A stretch of DNA of 64,000 nucleotides, from positions 558,001 through 622,000 of the forward strand of contig CAWBZL010000003.1 in the NCBI GenBank assembly GCA_963793275.1, in the 5' to 3' direction. Origin of the DNA: Marinirhabdus sp963793275 (lineage in GTDB: Bacteria; Bacteroidota; Bacteroidia; Flavobacteriales; Flavobacteriaceae). Both the position numbers and the translations under genes were made by a program. Each line of letters begins with the position of its first letter. Positions within the stretch are counted from its first letter, which is position 1. Under the pieces are notes generated by a model. The model was not told where the DNA came from and made no database searches. It worked only from the letters and a program-made list of their open reading frames with translations. This document shows positions 60,406 to 64,000 of this stretch, one piece after another.

Positions 60406-61188
60406 ATGCCAGAACTTCCCGAAGTATACGGATACCAACAATACATTAATAAAACCTGCCTGGGTCACACCATCTTGGCCATGGATGTTCGTGACGACAG
60501 GCTTATTAAAAAACCGCTGAAAGAATTTAATACATTGCTTTTGGGTAATAGTTGGACAAGTACAGAACGTATAGGTAAATATTTGTTTATACACGTGAGT
60601 TCGGGAAAGATCTTGGTCGTGCATTTTGGGATGACGGGCAGGCCCAATTATTATCACGAATCTATAGAGCGCCCACGTTTTGGACATATTGAGATTACCT
60701 TCGATAACGGGTATAAATTTGCTTTCGAAAATAAACGGAAATTTGGTTGGTGGGATATCACAGATTCAGTAGAACAGTATCGCAAAGACCATAAACTAAA
60801 TATAGATGCACGGGACCTCACGTTTGACCAATTCCTGGAAGTTTCCGCACACCGAAAGACAGCGATCAAAAATGTATTAATGAATCAAAGTGTCACCACG
60901 GGCGTAGGTAACTGGATCGCAGACGATGTACTTTACCAGGCCAGAATGCATCCGCTCAAAAAGGCCAATTCCTTAACCAAAGACGAATTAAAAACCATCT
61001 ACAACAAATTACAACACGTGATAGAAGTTGCCATTGAACTTGAAGCTCAATATAAAAACTTCCCGGACTATTTCCTTATCCATAACCGTAAGGGGAGAGC
61101 GCATTGCTATCACACCGGCAATGATCTTGAGAAAATAAAAGTGGGTGGAAGAACAACCTATTTCAGCCCTGAATGGCAGAAATTATAA
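60406..61188 (+). CDS. Fpg/Nei-family DNA glycosylase without a zinc finger
   Basis: 260 residues starting MPELPEVYGYQQYI, in which Pro and Glu after the initiator are the catalytic residues. The helix-two-turn-helix is seen at NQSVTTGVGNWIADDVLYQA. At the C-terminus, where Fpg has a zinc finger of four Cys, this protein has GRAHCYHTGNDLEKIKVGG and then RTTYFSPEWQ: a single Cys, so the finger cannot bind zinc in the usual way, though its shape (GGRTTYFSPEWQ) is kept. The enzyme should remove oxidised bases and cut the strand. Own promoter expected in the gap. Confidence 0.85.
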   Translation: MPELPEVYGYQQYINKTCLGHTILAMDVRDDRLIKKPLKEFNTLLLGNSWTSTERIGKYLFIHVSSGKILVVHFGMTGRPNYYHESIERPRFGHIEITFDNGYKFAFENKRKFGWWDITDSVEQYRKDHKLNIDARDLTFDQFLEVSAHRKTAIKNVLMNQSVTTGVGNWIADDVLYQARMHPLKKANSLTKDELKTIYNKLQHVIEVAIELEAQYKNFPDYFLIHNRKGRAHCYHTGNDLEKIKVGGRTTYFSPEWQKL

Positions 61189-61249
61189 TTCTGGCTGGAA
61201 AGAGCTGTTTTCGTGTTACAAAAAGAATGAATTAGATACTAATTTCCCT

Positions 61250-62084
61250 ATGAGCGAAGTACCCAAGACAACAATTTCATTAGAGGATGAAATCCTCATC
61301 ATAAAAGCAAAGCAGGACCATGACCCATGTGAGTTACCTGATGAAGGGTTTCAATTTTATAGGCGGTAAAATAGAAGATGGGGTGGAACTGCTTCCGGAG
61401 AAAGTGCAATCGTTTGTATTTAAGAAAACAACAGCTATTCTGGAAAACGTAGTAAAAGTGAACTTAAAGACCATGAAAAAAGGTAAGCCTTTTAAAAAGC
61501 CATCAAAAATGGTGTATAAAACCTTGGTGACTACCACAGGTGCTGCCAGTGGTTTTTTAGGAGCAGGAACACCTGTTGTTGGTCAAGCTGCATTTGCAGC
61601 AGATCTGGCTTTAACTACCAAATTTATCATGAGAGCCATCATGGATATTGCGAGAGGCAAAGGAGAGGACTTGCATACTATAGAAGCACAGTTTCAATGC
61701 CTTCAGGTATTAGCACTGGGAGGAAACTCTAAAGAGGATGATGGGTTGGATACGTCTTATTATGCGTCAAGAATTGCCATACAAACGGGTATCAATAAGG
61801 CTGGTGAGGTAGGAGTACAGGGATTACTCAAGTCGTTCTCTTCCAGTACCAATCCGTTATATAAATCGTTTTCGGCTATCGTTGCCCGGTTTAGTAGTAA
61901 AGTTTCAGAAAAAGTAGCTGTTCAGTTAATTCCTGTGGTGGGAGGTATTACCGGAGGGGCTATTAACTATGCATTCATTTCTCACTTTCAAAAAATGGCA
62001 GAAGCCCACTTCACCATTCGAATGCTGGAAAGAAAGTACGGTTTGGAAACTGTACAGGAGAAGTACAGAGCGATAGAAATATAA
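61250..62084 (+). pseudogene. EcsC-family protein, one frameshift
   Basis: The N-terminal part (from ATG 61250: SEVPKTTISLEDEILIIKAK) is in one frame and the rest (from 61320: THVSYLMKGFNFIGGKIEDG) in the next. Removing one C from the CCC at 61324-61326 gives KAKQDHDHVSYLMKGFNFIG, a smooth join. The remainder has the EcsC features: LVTTTGAASGFLGAGTP, ADLALTTKFIMRAIMDIA, and a Gly-rich helix near the end (LIPVVGGITGGAINYAF). Total about 277 residues. EcsC proteins are poorly characterised and linked to membrane or secretion processes. The single-base break in a C run could be a sequencing error. Confidence 0.82.
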
Positions 62085-62123
62085 CAAGAGCTAAAGGATC
62101 CCTAGCGGCGTCTAGTAGCTAAA

Positions 62124-62966
62124 TCAAAAACGCCCCGAATCGATAAATTCAACAATCTCATCGTACCGCTTACTCCAAGGCCAAATATACTGAGTGATCA
62201 TAGGTACATGCTTTTTATCCAACACATCAAACTCCACCGTGGGCTGAAACTCGTGTAGTGCTTCCAGAAATCGTTTGTTTGCGGTGTCAATGGATTTGTA
62301 GGTTTTACTTCCTAAATAGATTTTAAACGGCGGACTCTTTTCAGAAAGAAAATAAATAGGGGAGGCGTCTTTCCACGTTTCAGGGTTTGCGGTCCAGGTA
62401 GCGAGATAATCGTCTTCCTGGGTTGGCGGATTGTTATTTAAATAATGATACATATCTAGCGCTGCGGCGTCGTTCAGGATGATTCCTGCAATGCCGGTAG
62501 GATCTATTCCGTATTTCGGATTCAGGGTAGCTAGTGCCACCAAATGTCCCCCGGCAGAGTGTCCTGTGAGATAAATCTGAGAAGGGTCGCCTCCGTAGTT
62601 GGCAATGTTTTGTTGTGTCCAGGTAATGGCTTCGGCAATCTGTTGTGCCATGGTATCGTAATTGGCCTTCGGACTCAACGTATAATCCGGCAACACGGTT
62701 ACGACATCTTTCTTGGCAAAGTTGCGTCCAAAGAATCCGTAGAGCTCCTTGCTACCGCAATTCCAGTTTCCGCCATACACGTAAATAAGTACCGCACGTT
62801 TAACTTCTCTTTGTTTTCTGGGCGTAAAGATGTTGAGGGTAGGGATGGAGCCATCGGTTTTTATCTTCAGTTCGGGACTGCTTAAATAGTCTTTGTTTTT
62901 ATGCTTTTTAACGGCGCAGGAAGAAAAAAACAGCGCGATAAATATAAAGAGTAAGCTGAAACGCAT
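62124..62966 (-). CDS. Alpha/beta hydrolase lipoprotein (carboxylesterase-like)
   Basis: 280 residues with a lipoprotein signal (LFFSSCAVKKHK). The fold is alpha/beta hydrolase of the esterase/lipase BD-FAE type: LIYVYGGNWNCGSKELYGFF (oxyanion loop), YLTGHSAGGHLVALATL (nucleophile Ser), KHVPMITQYI (His). It should cleave ester bonds of a lipid, carbohydrate or peptide ester at the outer membrane; the exact substrate is unknown. Convergent with the EcsC gene. Confidence 0.85.
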   Translation of the reverse strand: MRFSLLFIFIALFFSSCAVKKHKNKDYLSSPELKIKTDGSIPTLNIFTPRKQREVKRAVLIYVYGGNWNCGSKELYGFFGRNFAKKDVVTVLPDYTLSPKANYDTMAQQIAEAITWTQQNIANYGGDPSQIYLTGHSAGGHLVALATLNPKYGIDPTGIAGIILNDAAALDMYHYLNNNPPTQEDDYLATWTANPETWKDASPIYFLSEKSPPFKIYLGSKTYKSIDTANKRFLEALHEFQPTVEFDVLDKKHVPMITQYIWPWSKRYDEIVEFIDSGRF

Positions 62967-63107
62967 GGTGTATTGGTTAAATTTAATATGAAATAGTAAG
63001 ATCTGGAATTAGGTGAGATCAAAGTTACTCCCTGTCTTGTTTTATAAGCGTTAAGAAAATGGTAAGGTTGCAAGTATAAAAACTGTCGTTGCCTTTCCAA
63101 AACATAG

Positions 63108-63115
63108 TATCTTTG
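63108..63115 (+). promoter_or_regulatory. Promoter of the antiporter gene
   Basis: TATCTTTG (exact -7 box) with TTG 16 bases upstream at 63089-63091, close to the flavobacterial spacing. It lies 19 bases before the TTG start. Confidence 0.55.
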
Positions 63116-63133
63116 TTATTAAAACCATCCATC

Positions 63134-64000
63134 TTGAAAGAAATTGAACCATACTTTCTTGCCCTGGCGTACGTAGGCTTCGCTATTTCCTTAATGGCGT
63201 TTATTCCTTTGTATTCCAAAAGAATTAAGATCACCTATATTATTCCGTTGCTTTTATTAGGGATGGCACTCTATTTTCTGGATGCCCCGTTACCTTGGCC
63301 GGACCCATTATGGGAACTGGAGTTCGGAAAAATTGTGAGTGAGGTCATCGTAATTATTAGTTTAATGACGGCAGGACTTAAAATTGGAACCAGTTATAAA
63401 TGGACCGATTGGAAAAAACCATTATCACTTATCGTTATTACCATGCCTTTGTTTATGCTGGCGGTATTTGCAATAAGTTATTTCTTATTAGGCTTTAATG
63501 GACCAGTAGCACTACTACTGGCTGCGGTACTAGCCCCAACCGATCCCGTGCTGGCCAGCGAAATGCAACTGGAAGAACACCAGGATCTTAATGAAAAGAA
63601 TACCGGACTCCGCTATACACTTACCGCAGAGGCAGGCATTAATGACGGATTGGCATTTCCGTTTGTTTTTCTGGCTATTTTATGGAGTGAGGCTAGTGGT
63701 TTTACAACCATAGACTGGCCACATTTTTTGGGATATTACGTAGTGTTTAAAATTCTGGTAGGCTGCATTATTGGCGCCTGTATTGGTTTTGCGTATAGTT
63801 ATGTTGTAGCATATCATTCTTCTGAAAATCAGAAATATATTTTAAACGGATTTATAGCAGTGGCGCTCACGTTCTTTTCTTATGGTATTGCTGAAAGTTT
63901 AGGAACCTACGGCTTTTTAAGCGTTTTCGCTACGGGTGTTTGTATGCAATATAAAAAGACGAAAGAGAGATCAAAGAATATAAACATCAATATGCTCAAC
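63134..64000 (+). CDS. Cation/proton antiporter (CPA1/NhaP-like), N-terminal part
   Basis: The frame is open for 289 codons from the TTG at 63134 to the window end, so the C-terminus is missing. It begins KEIEPYFLALAYVGFAISLM and has about nine hydrophobic helices. The ion-binding region shows LAPTDPVLASEMQ (Thr-Asp) and YTLTAEAGINDGLAFPFVFL (Asn-Asp), the arrangement of electroneutral NhaP exchangers. It should exchange sodium or potassium for protons across the cytoplasmic membrane. The TTG start is chosen because it gives the family-like first helix and lies directly behind a good promoter. Confidence 0.88.
   Translation, partial: MKEIEPYFLALAYVGFAISLMAFIPLYSKRIKITYIIPLLLLGMALYFLDAPLPWPDPLWELEFGKIVSEVIVIISLMTAGLKIGTSYKWTDWKKPLSLIVITMPLFMLAVFAISYFLLGFNGPVALLLAAVLAPTDPVLASEMQLEEHQDLNEKNTGLRYTLTAEAGINDGLAFPFVFLAILWSEASGFTTIDWPHFLGYYVVFKILVGCIIGACIGFAYSYVVAYHSSENQKYILNGFIAVALTFFSYGIAESLGTYGFLSVFATGVCMQYKKTKERSKNININMLN

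Noticed and set aside
61145..61249. Upstream start for the EcsC frame
   Set aside because: The frame overlaps the end of the glycosylase gene; the ATG at 61250 gives a family-like start.

Overview
The window is a 64 kb piece of a marine-type Flavobacteriaceae (Bacteroidota) chromosome. This rests on gene content (alt-type GlmU, DUF6495, type IX secretion C-terminal domains, many lipoproteins with a short lipobox) and on repeated TAnnTTTG -7 boxes, the Bacteroidota sigma-A signature. DNA is AT-rich and densely coding on both strands. I saw no rRNA, tRNA, CRISPR array, intact prophage or insertion sequence.

Layout. 0-15 kb: housekeeping and envelope genes (end of glyA, two GNAT enzymes, a TlpA-like lipoprotein, an ABC-F ATPase, a di-heme peroxidase, alt-GlmU, rlmH, a heme A synthase and cca). 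15-24 kb: a lipopolysaccharide or surface-glycan locus with six glycosyltransferases of families GT2 and GT4, a broken GT9 heptosyltransferase-like gene, a polysaccharide deacetylase, a methyltransferase and an InaA-type kinase; tsaC rides at the end of one glycosyltransferase operon. 24-35 kb: dapD, M24 and M48 peptidases, an acyl-CoA carboxylase subunit, a redox operon (FMN reductase, MarR regulator, pirin) behind a 35-bp palindrome, a small membrane protein with a structured leader, and ettA. 35-46 kb: secreted beta-propeller protein, S9 peptidase, LuxR and TPR-LytTR regulators, an ETHE1-rhodanese fusion and an M28 peptidase.

46-54 kb is the most unusual part. A DUF2383 four-helix protein stands divergent to four tandem genes for tiny (49-80 aa), highly charged, probably disordered proteins. 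They end at a terminator and are followed by a photolyase, a DASH cryptochrome, an FAD/NAD(P)-binding protein and a short-chain dehydrogenase. This looks like a stress and light-damage locus; the four small proteins are the best candidates for something undescribed. 54-64 kb holds a 1577-aa secreted nuclease of the type IX pathway, a lipoprotein, an Fpg-like glycosylase, an EcsC protein, an esterase-like lipoprotein and the start of a cation/proton antiporter.

Two features run through the window. First, four genes (GT9, pirin, the FAD/NAD(P)-binding protein, EcsC) are each broken by what looks like one single-base indel; such a uniform pattern suggests assembly or base-calling errors at least as much as true pseudogenes. 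Second, degenerate heptanucleotide arrays of one sequence family (core xxACTCA on the plus strand) lie between genes and often run into stop codons.

All functions come from reading the sequence and from knowledge of the families; no database search was run.
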